Notes: a model not told the origin generated them from the sequence alone. A DNA stretch of 64,000 bases from Verrucomicrobiaceae bacterium (GCA_027491155.1 JAIXWR010000026.1:39607-103606); one strand, 5' to 3'. Numbered from the stretch's first letter, positions 1 to 11,362 are shown. A program made the numbers and translations.

Positions 1-113
1 CCGCGCGCCGGGAGTCGATGGCGGGCTTATGGCGGACATCGAACCTTCCCCCGTGGGATGCCCTCTCAAATCCCGGGATTGCACCGGCTCCCGATACGCC
101 CTAGCTTGGGAGC

Positions 114-326
114 ATGGTCCGTTACGAAACCATCGAGGCGCAGGCGATGCTATTGCCGCAGGATCAACGTGCGGCCCTTGCGGCTCATTTGCTGGGTTCG
201 CTGCCCGGTATTCTCCATGACGACGACAACGGCATCGCTGAAGCCATGCGACGCGACGAGGAGCTTGACCGGAATCCTGCCGCGGGAATGACACTGGATC
301 AGTTCCGAAGCGCTCTCGGACGGTGA
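114..326 (+). CDS. addiction module antitoxin component
   Basis: A 70-residue acidic protein whose length and N-terminal pattern (alpha-helical, LPxxQRAALAAHLLGSL) match the short 'addiction module component' antitoxins that neutralise RelE/ParE-like toxins. It lies directly upstream of a ParE-like gene and the two overlap by one base (TGATG), as expected for a translationally coupled antitoxin-toxin pair. The family usually autorepresses its own promoter with the toxin; no operator was identified here. The ATG at 114 is the first good start. Confidence 0.8.
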   Translation: MVRYETIEAQAMLLPQDQRAALAAHLLGSLPGILHDDDNGIAEAMRRDEELDRNPAAGMTLDQFRSALGR

Positions 327-625
327 TGGAACCGACCCTGGTTTTCCAACATCTGGTCCAACGCGACATGGACGAAGTGCTGCGCTACTACCAGAGCGAG
401 GCGGGGGATCTGGTGGCCGACCGCTTCTTTGAATCGTTTCTCGAAATCGTGGACCGCGCGCGACGCAGTCCGGAACATTTTCATCCTGTCTCCGGCCGAT
501 TGAGGCGCGCTGACATCCCCGGATTTCCCTACCACTTCCTTTATCGGCAAACCGAACACGGGATCCGGGTGTTGGTTTTGCGCCACGACCGGAGACATCC
601 TTCGTTCGGGCTCAAGCGGAGGTGA
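326..625 (+). CDS. ParE/RelE-family toxin
   Basis: A 99-residue basic protein of the ParE/RelE toxin superfamily. It has the family's helical hairpin (RDMDEVLRYYQSEAGD) followed by beta strands ending in YRQTEHGIRVLVLRHDRRHP. ParE-like members poison gyrase and RelE-like members cut mRNA; the sequence alone does not decide which. The ATG at 326 overlaps the antitoxin stop, and a GTG three bases earlier is an alternative. It closes the two-gene module. The next gene is on the other strand. Confidence 0.8.
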   Translation: MEPTLVFQHLVQRDMDEVLRYYQSEAGDLVADRFFESFLEIVDRARRSPEHFHPVSGRLRRADIPGFPYHFLYRQTEHGIRVLVLRHDRRHPSFGLKRR

Positions 626-640
626 AAAGCAAAGCCAAGC

Positions 641-1408
641 TCACTTCCCCGCCGCCATCGCCTTGTCGATCCACGCATCGACGTCCTCGGCCGGGATCTG
701 AACGATCTCGCTGCCCACGGTCAGCACCTGTCGCACCCGCTTTCCGCCTTCCCGGTGGGCCGGCGAGATCAGCAGCGGCAGATCGGCATCGGATTTCCAA
801 GTCACCCAGCGGCCGAGGTAAATCGGGGTTTCCAGCGGGTTGCCATTCTCGCGAGCGGCGAGGACCAGGGCATCCCAATGCTCCCGCTCCTCCGGCTTGA
901 AATCCGCCGGCCAGTCGGGGAACGGGTCTTCGGAATCGTCCGCAGCGCCTGGTATGATCGCCATCTGCAGCTGTCTCATGTGATGGACGACCAGCGTCTT
1001 CCCGCGCTCCCGGTCGAACCAGCGCATGTCTCCCAGCAACTCGACCTGCAGCAGCACCCCGGGCACCAGGAACGAGATCGCGAACAGCAGCGGCAGCACC
1101 AGCCCGGCACACAGAGTGGAGCCAGCCGTCCAGGGCCTGTTCCGCTTTTCCGCCCAGCCGCGGAGGAAGAAATGCCCCACCACCAGCGCCAGCCCGAAGG
1201 CCGCAAGCCCGGGCCCCCAGGTGCCGGCATCGGAGGAAATCCGCGGCAGGTTCACCCCGAGGAAAGAGGTGAAGCCGGTCAAAAGCCGCCAGATGACTTC
1301 GAGGTAGCCGAATCCACCGGCCATCGCGATCATGAAGGACAGCACCAGCAACACCCCCGCCACGGCGATGAAGCCGAGGAACCAGATCCCGATGCGGCGA
1401 TCAGTCAT
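641..1408 (-). CDS. membrane protein of unknown function
   Basis: A 255-residue protein with about four predicted membrane segments in its first 130 residues (for example IGIWFLGFIAVAGVLLVLSF and a segment near 105-125), followed by a soluble tail of about 120 residues with the pattern YLGRWVTWKSDADLPLLISP. I do not recognise a family. Its start overlaps the end of the next upstream gene by 8 bp. That neighbour has a similar layout (membrane N-terminus, soluble C-terminus ending in a displayed-value-like segment), so the two may be diverged paralogues. Function unknown. Confidence 0.65.
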   Translation of the reverse strand: MTDRRIGIWFLGFIAVAGVLLVLSFMIAMAGGFGYLEVIWRLLTGFTSFLGVNLPRISSDAGTWGPGLAAFGLALVVGHFFLRGWAEKRNRPWTAGSTLCAGLVLPLLFAISFLVPGVLLQVELLGDMRWFDRERGKTLVVHHMRQLQMAIIPGAADDSEDPFPDWPADFKPEEREHWDALVLAARENGNPLETPIYLGRWVTWKSDADLPLLISPAHREGGKRVRQVLTVGSEIVQIPAEDVDAWIDKAMAAGK

Positions 1409-2138
1409 GGTCCGTGGAACGAGGTTGAGTCAGGAGGGCGGGAAGTTGTTCGGGTTGGATCGCGGTGGTGGTGCCCGACAGATAACCGACGACCACCCGA
1501 TCACTATCGGGCAGCAAAGGTGAAACAAGCACCGGCAACTCTTCGCCTGCCGAGGGCGACTCCGTCGGCTTCAGATAGACGAAGGGCTCCTGCAGGCCCT
1601 GCTCGCGGGATGGAACGGCTCGCAGTCCAGCAGGAAGATCCAGATCCGCCAGCGATTCCGGATAGCGGCCGTTCTGTTCTTCGAAATCATGAATCCACAT
1701 GATGATCTGCCGGGTATGGCTCATTGTGACGGTGACTTGGCTCCGGCCGTTTCCCCACCACGGCTCCGCGCCCAGCCACACCGCTTGATGCACGATCCCG
1801 CTCATCGCGATCGCCGCCGCCGCGCCTAGCAGCACGAGAAAAGTCGCCGACACGGTGTGCCAGCCTTGCCATGAAGGAGGCGCTCCTTTCGCCGCGAGCG
1901 CCCAGCGGATGAAGCGGTCGGTCAGCCACAGCGCGAGCCCCAGCGCGGCCAGCGGGAACAGCAGTTCCTTCCAGCGTGGCAACAGCGGCGGAAGGGTGAC
2001 CCAGGCATGCAGGACCCAGCCGAAAACCAGCCGGAACGGGGCTTCGAGCACCGTGATGAGCCCGGTGATCGCGCCGAAGAAGGTCAGCACGAAGCTCCAC
2101 AGCGCCAGCCGGATGATCCAGCTCGTGCGCCGAGGCAT
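1401..2138 (-). CDS. membrane protein of unknown function, second of a three-gene operon
   Basis: A 245-residue protein with four hydrophobic segments in the first 125 residues, then a soluble region with MSHTRQIIMWIHDFEEQNGRYP. That segment resembles the short 'residues listed as text' tails of type II pseudopilin-like proteins, but the prepilin cleavage site is absent. The ATG at 2138 is used. A GTG at 2162 would give the classic 4-base GTGA overlap with the upstream gene and is equally plausible. The downstream gene overlaps by 8 bp, so 2836-641 is probably one transcript. No family recognised. Confidence 0.65.
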   Translation of the reverse strand: MPRRTSWIIRLALWSFVLTFFGAITGLITVLEAPFRLVFGWVLHAWVTLPPLLPRWKELLFPLAALGLALWLTDRFIRWALAAKGAPPSWQGWHTVSATFLVLLGAAAAIAMSGIVHQAVWLGAEPWWGNGRSQVTVTMSHTRQIIMWIHDFEEQNGRYPESLADLDLPAGLRAVPSREQGLQEPFVYLKPTESPSAGEELPVLVSPLLPDSDRVVVGYLSGTTTAIQPEQLPALLTQPRSTDHD

Positions 2139-2158
2139 CTTCACCGGCTCGTCCTGAC

Positions 2159-2836
2159 TCACTTCTTCCATTGCTCGTCGAGCTGCCGTTTCAGCGTTCC
2201 TTCCGCGCGGTCCTCGATGGTCCCGTCGGCCAGCAGCACGAAGCGCCGGCCACCCGCCGCGCTCGGCTCGTAAACCAGCACCTCGCGCCCGCCGCCGGGC
2301 CGCACGCCGGGCATCAGGCAGTAGAGGCCGCCGCCGGGGAAGCGCCAGAGCTCTGGTTCGATGCCCTCGGCCAAAGCGCCGGGCGGTGCTTTGCCATCGT
2401 GGGCTTTCGCATAAGCCCACAGCGCGTCCTGAAGCTCGCGCAATGAGGACCGCCGCTCTTCTTTCGTCAGCACCGCCATCCCGCCCTCGCGGGTCCGGTA
2501 GCCGATCCCTTGCTTCTCCCAGGCCCCCGGCGTGAGCAATTCGCGCGCTCCGGAAATCATCGTCAGCACCACGTAGAACAGCAGCCCGGTCAGGAAGACC
2601 AGCCCGAGCGCGCGGCGGTAATCGAGCCGCGGCAGCGAGGGGAAGGACTTGCCGAGGTGGTTCCAGAGCCCCTTCACCGCCCAGGCGATGACGAGGTAGG
2701 CGACGAGGAAAAACGACAGCGCGTCCAAGCGCGCCCGAGCCATGTCGGTCAGCGTGATCACCGTCATCCCGGCCTGCGCGGAGCCGAGGGCTGCAAGCCA
2801 GAGGCAAAGGACGAGTCCGGCGGGAAAGCGCTTCAT
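2159..2836 (-). CDS. secreted/membrane protein of unknown function
   Basis: A 225-residue protein starting with a signal-peptide-like segment (MKRFPAGLVLCLWLAALGSAQAG), with further hydrophobic segments near residues 37-55 and 80-100. A later stretch, ELQDALWAYAKAHDGKAPPG, is typical of the soluble part of pseudopilin-like and other 'DUF1559-type' exported proteins, but no full domain is evident. The ATG at 2836 is chosen because it begins the signal peptide. It leads a three-gene operon with the two membrane proteins downstream. Confidence 0.65.
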   Translation of the reverse strand: MKRFPAGLVLCLWLAALGSAQAGMTVITLTDMARARLDALSFFLVAYLVIAWAVKGLWNHLGKSFPSLPRLDYRRALGLVFLTGLLFYVVLTMISGARELLTPGAWEKQGIGYRTREGGMAVLTKEERRSSLRELQDALWAYAKAHDGKAPPGALAEGIEPELWRFPGGGLYCLMPGVRPGGGREVLVYEPSAAGGRRFVLLADGTIEDRAEGTLKRQLDEQWKK

Positions 2837-2930
2837 GGGGTGCTGCGATATTGAGAAGACCACGGGGCCGATGCGTCCGGCAACCATGGAAAAGCCGGAG
2901 CTAACCGATTTGGTCGGAAGAACGGGCGAT

Positions 2931-3004
2931 GTACTGGACCGCGGACTTCAGTCCGCTTGGACGGTTGGGGATTTCGAGCGGACTAAAGATCCGCGGTCCA
3001 GTAC
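2931..3004. repeat. 74-bp near-perfect palindrome (REP-like)
   Basis: The arms 2931-2957 and 2977-3004 are reverse complements apart from a one-base length difference and a few mismatches. They start with GTACTGGACCGCGGA and end with TCCGCGGTCCAGTAC, around a loop of about 19 bases. It fills most of the space between two minus-strand genes. It may act as a terminator-like hairpin or be a mobile palindromic repeat. No T-run follows on either side. Confidence 0.85.
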
Positions 3005-3008
3005 ACGC

Positions 3009-3395
3009 TTAGGCTTGTTCCAGCCACTCCGCGAGGATCGGCACGTCGGCAGCGGCCCAATCGAGTTGGCCGAGTTCGTCTTTCAGGCACCAGCGGATCT
3101 CCTCGTGCTCGTGCGGATGAAGCTCCCCATCGACGATCCGGCAGACGAAGGGATGCAGCCGGATCGGCCCGCGGCCGTAGTCCCAGACGACCGGCGTCAG
3201 CGCCCGGCCGGTTTCCACGGTGACGCCCAGCTCTTCCTCCAGCTCGCGGACCAACGCCGCGGCCGGGCTTTCCCTGTGCTCGACCTTGCCGCCGGGAAAC
3301 TCCCACTTCCCGCCGAGGTGCTTGCCCTGTGGACGACGGCAGGCGAGCAGGCGGCCCGCTTCGTCCAGGATCAGTCCGGCGGCGACCTCGATCAT
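3009..3395 (-). CDS. NUDIX hydrolase (MutT-like)
   Basis: A 128-residue NUDIX protein. The Nudix box is complete near residues 36-58 (GGKVEHRESPAAALVRELEE then ELGV, matching GX5EX7REUXEEXGU), giving the metal-binding glutamates. The length and the N-terminal MIEVAAGLILDEAGRLLACR are typical of MutT/8-oxo-dGTPase-like (deoxy)nucleoside triphosphate pyrophosphohydrolases; the substrate is not proven. The ATG at 3395 overlaps the stop of the upstream metallophosphatase gene by 4 bases (ATGA), so the two are translationally coupled. Confidence 0.9.
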   Translation of the reverse strand: MIEVAAGLILDEAGRLLACRRPQGKHLGGKWEFPGGKVEHRESPAAALVRELEEELGVTVETGRALTPVVWDYGRGPIRLHPFVCRIVDGELHPHEHEEIRWCLKDELGQLDWAAADVPILAEWLEQA

Positions 3396-4114
3396 CGGCC
3401 GTCGGCGAGGCGGGCGGCCAGCATCGACGGCAGCTTCGCTTCCTCGATCTTCCGCTGGGTCGTCTCGATGTCGTATTCCACCCGCCGGAAGACGATCAGG
3501 CGGTGGTCGAGATCGTAGATCGCATAGCAGGCGCGCCAGTCGCCGTCGCGCGGCTGGCCGACGGAGCCGACGTTGATGAAATACTTCGACCCGTCCTCGA
3601 CCACCACCGACTCGGCCGGGACTTCCTGGACCTTGTCGGTCTTGACGTAAACCCGGGGCACGTGGGTGTGGCCGTGGAAGCAGACCTGGGTGAACTGGTA
3701 CGAGAAGTTCGACATCGCGTCGAAGCGGTTCGTCACGTAGTTCCAATGCGCCGGCTGGTCCAGGGTGCTGTGGACCACGGTGAAATCCTCGACCTGCCGG
3801 ACCATCCGCAGCCGGCGCAGCCAGGTCCGCTGCTCGTCGCTGAGCTGCTCGCGGGTCCACTCCAGGGCGGCGGCGGCCACCGGGTTCATCGACTCCAGCG
3901 AATGGCTGCCGGACGCGTCCTCGTCGTGATTGCCTTTCACCACCGGGCAATCCATCGCGCGGACCCGTTCCAGGCAGGCCACGGGATCGGCATTGTAGCC
4001 GACCACATCGCCCATGCAGACGTAATCGGTGCAGCCTTGCTCGGCGGCATCGGCCAACACGGCCTCGAGGGCTTCGAGGTTGGCGTGGATGTCACCAAAG
4101 AGAGCGATTCGCAT
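3392..4114 (-). CDS. metallophosphatase (calcineurin-like)
   Basis: A 240-residue calcineurin-like phosphoesterase. The family motifs are in order: GDIHAN (Asp and His at residues 8 and 10), GDVVGY, GNHDE, and GHTHVPRV near the middle. They supply the dinuclear metal site. It belongs to the bacterial group resembling diadenosine tetraphosphatase/YfcE-like enzymes, and its substrate is unknown. The 4-base overlap with the downstream NUDIX gene suggests both act on nucleotides (inference). Confidence 0.9.
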   Translation of the reverse strand: MRIALFGDIHANLEALEAVLADAAEQGCTDYVCMGDVVGYNADPVACLERVRAMDCPVVKGNHDEDASGSHSLESMNPVAAAALEWTREQLSDEQRTWLRRLRMVRQVEDFTVVHSTLDQPAHWNYVTNRFDAMSNFSYQFTQVCFHGHTHVPRVYVKTDKVQEVPAESVVVEDGSKYFINVGSVGQPRDGDWRACYAIYDLDHRLIVFRRVEYDIETTQRKIEEAKLPSMLAARLADGR

Positions 4115-4177
4115 GGGAAAGGAGCGGCGGGAGAGGCTTAGGGGAGGGCCCGGGCGGCTGTCGAGTCAAACCCTGAG

Positions 4178-5137
4178 CTAGCGGTAGAGGTCGGAGCGGT
4201 CCGGGAGTTCCTCCAGTTTGCGGATGAAGCTGTCCGGGTCGCCGGGGCGGATGCCGCGGCGGTATTCGAGCAGCCGCACCGCGAGTTCAACCCCGTCCAT
4301 GGGCAAGCGGTCGTGGATGTTGAGGAAGTAACTGCCGAGATTCCGCAGGGCTTTCTCTTCGCTGCCGAAAATTTCCACCGCCCGGGCCACCGGGTCCTCC
4401 GGCGGGTCCGCCCGGGCCTCCAGGACGTAGGCGATGCAAAGCAGGGTCGGCACCCGGTTGCGGGGGTTCTCCAAGAGCTCCCGGACCTTTTCCCGGGACC
4501 CGGCGAGGTCGATGCCGGCCCGGACCCGGGCGAAAAGCAGCGCCCGCTGGACGGAGGGCGGCGCCTGACCGGTGGCCACGGCTGCGGCGTAGGCTTCCGC
4601 CGCGAGGGCGTCGTCGGGATAGCGGAACGGGTCCGAGCAGAGGTTCCCGAGCGCGACCTGCAGCCGCCAGTCGTCCGGGTTGTTGCGGATACCCCGCTGG
4701 AAAAACTCGCGGCCCTTGGCCACCCAGCGCTTCGCCTCCGCCCGGGCCCGCAGCTCGGGCAGGCCGGCTTCCGACCGGTAATAGGTCGAGGCATTCGTCC
4801 CGAGGTGCCAGCCGCCGATGTCCCAGTAGTAGGTCCCGCGCGGCGCCAGCTGGACCGTGGTGTTCATCGCCTTCTCGAGGTCGAACCACTTCTGGCGGGA
4901 GAAGCAGTCGGTGACTTTCAGGTGGGTGAAGGTCGCCACCAGCGTCCGCAGGCCGGCGAGGGCGACGGCCGAGCTGTTCTGGCCGAGCTTTTCGCGGACT
5001 CCGATCTCCAGCGGCGGCGACAACAGGCCCTGCTCCCGGAAATCCGCGGTCATCGCCTGCTCGACATGCATCCGCACGAACCCGGCCGTCATCAGGACGG
5101 CGGCGGCGATCAGCAGCGGGCGGCGGCGGGATTTCAT
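4178..5137 (-). CDS. membrane-anchored TPR-like protein of the ABC operon
   Basis: A 319-residue protein with an N-terminal membrane anchor (PLLIAAAVLMTAGFVRMHVE). An all-alpha region follows whose repeated Ala-rich helices (for example residues 110-150, WVAKGREFFQRGIRNNPDDW) look like tetratricopeptide repeats. It begins one base after the stop of the ABC permease gene, so the ATPase, permease and this protein form one operon. It may be an accessory or periplasmic scaffold for the exporter (inference). Confidence 0.7.
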   Translation of the reverse strand: MKSRRRPLLIAAAVLMTAGFVRMHVEQAMTADFREQGLLSPPLEIGVREKLGQNSSAVALAGLRTLVATFTHLKVTDCFSRQKWFDLEKAMNTTVQLAPRGTYYWDIGGWHLGTNASTYYRSEAGLPELRARAEAKRWVAKGREFFQRGIRNNPDDWRLQVALGNLCSDPFRYPDDALAAEAYAAAVATGQAPPSVQRALLFARVRAGIDLAGSREKVRELLENPRNRVPTLLCIAYVLEARADPPEDPVARAVEIFGSEEKALRNLGSYFLNIHDRLPMDGVELAVRLLEYRRGIRPGDPDSFIRKLEELPDRSDLYR

Positions 5138-5138
5138 C

Positions 5139-6050
5139 TCAGAACTCCTTCTCCGCGAACACGATCCACGAGACGAAGAGGTGCAGCACCACGTAAAAGC
5201 CGCTGAGCCCGATCAACATCTCCAGCCGCCCCGGCGGGAAAGCGCCTCCTTCGATCAGGGTGTCCACCACGTTGTAGAGCTGGAAATCGGGGAAAATCAC
5301 CGCCACCGCCATGCCCAGCGCTTTTTCCAGCGGGTCGATGCCCTCGCCGAAATACAGGCGGCGCGCCTCCGCCTGGAAGTTCCCGATGAAATAGACGAGG
5401 AATCCGGTGATCGTCGTGAACAGCGTGCTGGTCGAGAAAGTGGAAATCAGCATCGCGGTGGACGCGATCACCGCGGCGCGCAGGAACACCACCAGCACCG
5501 CGCCGTGGAGCTCCCAGGTCGGCCCCTGGTTCAAGGTGTCCTGCCGCAACGCCTCGACCGCGTCCGGCGGCCAGCCGGAACGCGTCGCCGCCGCCACCTG
5601 CTCGGCCGTCACGAAATGGGTCCGCACCGCCAGCACGCCGGTCATCAGCAGGTCCATCACCGCCAGCGAGATGAAGATCAGCAGCAGCACGCCGCCCAGC
5701 TTGCCGATCAGGTAGTCGAGCCGCGGCACCGGCTTGGCGAGGATGGTGTAGAGCGTGCGGTCCTCGACGTCCCTCGGCAGCAGCAGCGCGGTCGCCACCA
5801 CCCCGATCACCACCGAAAACAAGGTCATCGTCCCCAGCGACCAACTCCGGATCGAGCGCAGCACGTCGGTGCCCTCGAGGTCCGGCCGGCCGAGGTCCTG
5901 GATCTCGAACAGGTTGCTGCCCAGCAGGATCAGCGCGAAGGCGCCGAGGAAATAGAACACCTTCATCCGCACCAGTTGCGTGAAGGTGTGCATCGTGATC
6001 ACCCCGATGCGGCGGGGGTTCAGCGGGCGGTTTTTCGCGGGGCGGCTCAT
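5139..6050 (-). CDS. ABC-2 type transporter permease
   Basis: A 303-residue integral membrane protein with about six hydrophobic segments (for example VFYFLGAFALILLG near residue 31 and a pair near 130-150 and 270-290). A soluble loop of about 60 residues sits between segments 3 and 4. This is the layout of ABC-2 family permeases paired with a single ATPase. It lies 12 bp downstream of the ATPase gene. The cargo is not evident; ABC-2 systems export lipids, polysaccharide, peptides or drugs. Confidence 0.8.
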   Translation of the reverse strand: MSRPAKNRPLNPRRIGVITMHTFTQLVRMKVFYFLGAFALILLGSNLFEIQDLGRPDLEGTDVLRSIRSWSLGTMTLFSVVIGVVATALLLPRDVEDRTLYTILAKPVPRLDYLIGKLGGVLLLIFISLAVMDLLMTGVLAVRTHFVTAEQVAAATRSGWPPDAVEALRQDTLNQGPTWELHGAVLVVFLRAAVIASTAMLISTFSTSTLFTTITGFLVYFIGNFQAEARRLYFGEGIDPLEKALGMAVAVIFPDFQLYNVVDTLIEGGAFPPGRLEMLIGLSGFYVVLHLFVSWIVFAEKEF

Positions 6051-6062
6051 CGGCGGGGAAAA

Positions 6063-6917
6063 TCAGGGATTCGGGCGCTCCGATGTCTCCTCGAGGAAGA
6101 GCCGTTCCAGCGTGGTCTTCGGCCGGTCGGCCCGCAGCAGCGTCGCGCCGCCGTCCGCCGCGACCAGCCCGCGGATTTTCTCCAGCAGCTCCGGCGAGGC
6201 GTCCTTCAGGATCAGCTCCGTCTGGTCGCCCAGCGCCAGCAGGTCGTCGAGCGGGCCTTCCTTGACCATCCGGCCGCGGTGGATGATCCCCACCCGGTCG
6301 CAGACCTCCTGTACCTGTTCCAACAAATGCGAGCAGAGGAAGACCGTGATGCCGCGCTCCTTCAGGTTGAAGATCAAATCGCGGATCTGGCGGGATCCGA
6401 TCGGGTCGACGCCGGCGGTCGGCTCGTCCAGGATCACCAGCCGCGGCTCCTGGACCAGCGCCTGGGCGAGCCCGATCCGTTGCAGCATGCCTTTCGAATA
6501 GCCGCCCAGCCGGCGGTCGCCCGCCTCGCTGAGGTCCACCAGGGACAGCAGCTCCTTGACCCGTCCCTCCAGCGCCGTCCCGCGCAGCCCGCAGAGCTTG
6601 CCGTAAAAGCGCAGCGTCTCCGCGCCGCTCAGGTGCTTGTAGAAATACGGGTTCTCCGGCAGGAAGCCGACCTGCTGGCGGGAGTCCACCTTCAGCGAGT
6701 CGTGGCCGAAAATCCGGCAAACCCCGGAGTCCGGCTGCACCAGGCCGAGCAGCGCCTTCATCGTGGTGGACTTGCCGGAGCCGTTCGGCCCGATCAGCCC
6801 GTAGACCTCGCCCGCGCCGATCGTCAGGGACACATCGTCCACCGCGCGCAGCGGCAGCTTGCGGCCCGCCGGGCGGAACTCCTTCACGAGATGGCGGATT
6901 TCAACGGCGGGCTCCAT
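6063..6917 (-). CDS. ABC transporter ATP-binding protein
   Basis: A 284-residue ABC ATPase. Walker A is GPNGSGKSTT, the signature region reads LGGYSKGMLQR (a GYSKGM variant of LSGGQ common in ABC-2 exporters), and Walker B is LVILDEPTAG, followed by the H-loop CSHLL. The ATG at 6917 gives MEPAVEIRHLVKEFRPAG, a normal start. It heads the ATPase-permease-TPR operon (6917 to 4178). It hydrolyses ATP to drive the permease. Confidence 0.9.
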   Translation of the reverse strand: MEPAVEIRHLVKEFRPAGRKLPLRAVDDVSLTIGAGEVYGLIGPNGSGKSTTMKALLGLVQPDSGVCRIFGHDSLKVDSRQQVGFLPENPYFYKHLSGAETLRFYGKLCGLRGTALEGRVKELLSLVDLSEAGDRRLGGYSKGMLQRIGLAQALVQEPRLVILDEPTAGVDPIGSRQIRDLIFNLKERGITVFLCSHLLEQVQEVCDRVGIIHRGRMVKEGPLDDLLALGDQTELILKDASPELLEKIRGLVAADGGATLLRADRPKTTLERLFLEETSERPNP

Positions 6918-7020
6918 CGGCGGGCCGCAGCTTAGCGGGGCCCGCGGCGCGGCGGCAACGGGATTCGACACACGGGAATCCTTGCCTATTTCAGCCACTC
7001 GTGCAGCCTCGACCCTGCTT

Positions 7021-7833
7021 ATGAAGAAATCCTTAAACCTCCTCGGCGCGGCCCTGCTCGCGCTGTTCACGAGTTCCTGCCTGGAACACTCCTCCACCAT
7101 CCGCCTGAACAAGGACGGCAGCGGCACCATCACCGAAGAAACCGTCTTGAGCGCCGAAGCGAGCGCGATGATGGCCGCCCAGGGCGGCGCCGGTCCGAAC
7201 TTCGCCGACGCCAAGAAAGCCGACGCCGCCGCCGGCAAGATGGGCGCGGGCGTCACGGTCGAAAAGGTCGAGAAGATCGACAAGGACGGCCGCGTCGGCG
7301 GTCGCGTCGTCTACAAGTTCAAGGACATCAACAGTGTCAAATACACCTTCGGCGGCAACATGACGGACTCCGCCAAGGACATGGGCCCTCCCGGAGCTCC
7401 CGGCGACGCGCCCGACGCACCCGGCGACGCTCCGGAAGCCCCGCCGATGACCTTCAAATACGAAGGCGGTGTCCTCACGCTGACCAACCCGGACGCCAAG
7501 CCCGCAGGCGGGGAGGAAAAGCCGGCCCCCGCCGGGGAACTCGACCCGCAGGCGCTCGCCATGATGCAGGGCTTCTTCAAGGACATGAAGATGTCGCTGA
7601 AGGTGGAGATCTCCGACGGCATCGCGGAAACCAACGCCACCCACGTCGACGGCAACACGGTGACCCTCGCCGAAATGGCCTTCGGCAAGCTCCTTGCCGA
7701 TCCGGAGAACCTGAAGAAGCTCAGCGCCCTGCAAATGCAAGAAGCCAGCCCGGCCGAAGTCGCCGCCGCCTTCAAGGGCGTGGACGGCATCAAGATCGAG
7801 GCCAAGGACGAAGTCACCGTGAAGGTGAAGTAA
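7021..7833 (+). CDS. lipoprotein of unknown function
   Basis: A 270-residue protein with a lipoprotein signal (LLGAALLALFTSSC, the lipobox Cys near residue 20). The N-terminal part repeats the pattern SGTITEETV, and a Pro/Gly/Asp-rich linker lies near residues 115-140 (PPGAPGDAPDAPGDAPEAPP). The C-terminal half is alpha/beta with KDMKMSLKVEISDG. No family recognised; the layout fits an outer-membrane-anchored protein. The following hairpin and T-run at 7851-7889 terminate it. Confidence 0.75.
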   Translation: MKKSLNLLGAALLALFTSSCLEHSSTIRLNKDGSGTITEETVLSAEASAMMAAQGGAGPNFADAKKADAAAGKMGAGVTVEKVEKIDKDGRVGGRVVYKFKDINSVKYTFGGNMTDSAKDMGPPGAPGDAPDAPGDAPEAPPMTFKYEGGVLTLTNPDAKPAGGEEKPAPAGELDPQALAMMQGFFKDMKMSLKVEISDGIAETNATHVDGNTVTLAEMAFGKLLADPENLKKLSALQMQEASPAEVAAAFKGVDGIKIEAKDEVTVKVK

Positions 7834-7850
7834 GCCTTCCCCGCCTTTCG

Positions 7851-7889
7851 AAGCGGCAGGTCCTCGTCCGTGGGGCCTGCCGCTTTTTT
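7851..7889 (+). terminator. rho-independent terminator
   Basis: The arm AAGCGGCAGG (7851-7860) pairs with CCTGCCGCTT ending at 7884, and a run of six T continues just past it. It sits 18 bp after the stop of the lipoprotein gene and 130 bp before the next gene. This is the clearest intrinsic terminator in the window. Confidence 0.85.
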
Positions 7890-7990
7890 CTACCGGCGGC
7901 TCCCGGTCCCGCGGAACCATCGCCTTTTCCGATGATCCCGTGGCCATTGTCGATTCGCCACCGGCCCCGCCGCCCTGCATGCTCGCCGCG

Positions 7991-10672
<2,682 letters not shown>

Positions 10673-10688
10673 CCGACGGATCCGGCTT

Positions 10689-11093
10689 TCACCCAAGCCG
10701 GCGGACCTCCGGCAGCGCGGCCATCTTGCGGTCATTGGTGACCGTCACCACACCCTCGCGCTGGTAGTCGTCGACGATCAAGCGGTCGAGAAGTCCGCAC
10801 CCGGTCTGAACGGTGATTGCCTTGAGCGCCGAGGCCCCGTTCAAGGGTGAGACGAGGCCGCTCGCGAACACTTCGAGCAATGCCGCCCGAGCCTCCTGCT
10901 TCGTGACCCCGTAGTGATGCTGCACCGCGATGTAGGCCTCACCGATCACCTGGTTGGATGCCACGAGCCGCGAGCCCGGCTCGCTGGCCATCAGCTTCTC
11001 CAGCGCGTCCACCGTTTTCCGGTATTCCTTCTCCGGATCGCCCGTCAACAGGCGCACGAGCACCGAGGTATCAATCCCGAAGCGACGGCTCAT
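10689..11093 (-). CDS. PIN-domain toxin (VapC-like ribonuclease)
   Basis: A 134-residue PIN-domain protein. The acidic catalytic residues are visible in FGIDTSVLVRLLTGD (Asp near residue 7), in the region ASNQVIGEAY (Glu) and in LIVDDYQREG near the end. VapC-like PIN toxins cut RNA. The ATG at 11093 is used; it lies inside the preceding antitoxin gene (23-bp overlap), giving a coupled pair. The following gene is on the other strand. Confidence 0.8.
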   Translation of the reverse strand: MSRRFGIDTSVLVRLLTGDPEKEYRKTVDALEKLMASEPGSRLVASNQVIGEAYIAVQHHYGVTKQEARAALLEVFASGLVSPLNGASALKAITVQTGCGLLDRLIVDDYQREGVVTVTNDRKMAALPEVRRLG

Positions 11094-11313
11094 GCGTTTG
11101 CTGGCGGAAGGCTTCAAGGTCGAAGGCCGGCGTTCCCGGGCGGATCAGCGGCTTCAAGGGAGCGAGGCGCTTGCGGTCCACCCGGCGCGGACGGATCAGG
11201 AATCCACCCGGCGACTCCTGGATCTCGAGATGATCCCCGGGACCGACTCCCAACGCGTCGAGCACCGCGGCGGGAAAGGTGACCTGTCGTTTGCTGGTGA
11301 TCTTCGCGAGCAT
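11071..11313 (-). CDS. AbrB/SpoVT-family antitoxin
   Basis: An 80-residue protein whose N-terminus MLAKITSKRQVTFPAAVLDA is a swapped-hairpin AbrB/SpoVT DNA-binding domain. It is followed by a basic C-terminal tail that would hold the PIN toxin. Antitoxins of this type repress their own operon. The ATG at 11313 fits the domain start; an upstream ATG at 11331 adds a short unlikely extension. It overlaps the toxin gene by 23 bp. Confidence 0.8.
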   Translation of the reverse strand: MLAKITSKRQVTFPAAVLDALGVGPGDHLEIQESPGGFLIRPRRVDRKRLAPLKPLIRPGTPAFDLEAFRQQTHEPSLRD

Positions 11314-11362
11314 GGAGGCACCGTGCCACACCTTACTTGAAGTGTCAAAAAGTAAGGCGACG

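Noticed and set aside
755..1702. 315-codon plus-strand frame over two membrane-protein genes
   Set aside because: Very high Arg/Pro/Gln content and no hydrophobic segments. The minus-strand frames have membrane segments and signal-peptide-like starts.
4857..6935. 692-codon plus-strand frame opposite the ABC transporter genes
   Set aside because: It is a mirror frame of the highly GC-rich ABC ATPase and permease genes. Its translation lacks any family motif and is rich in His, Arg and Gln.
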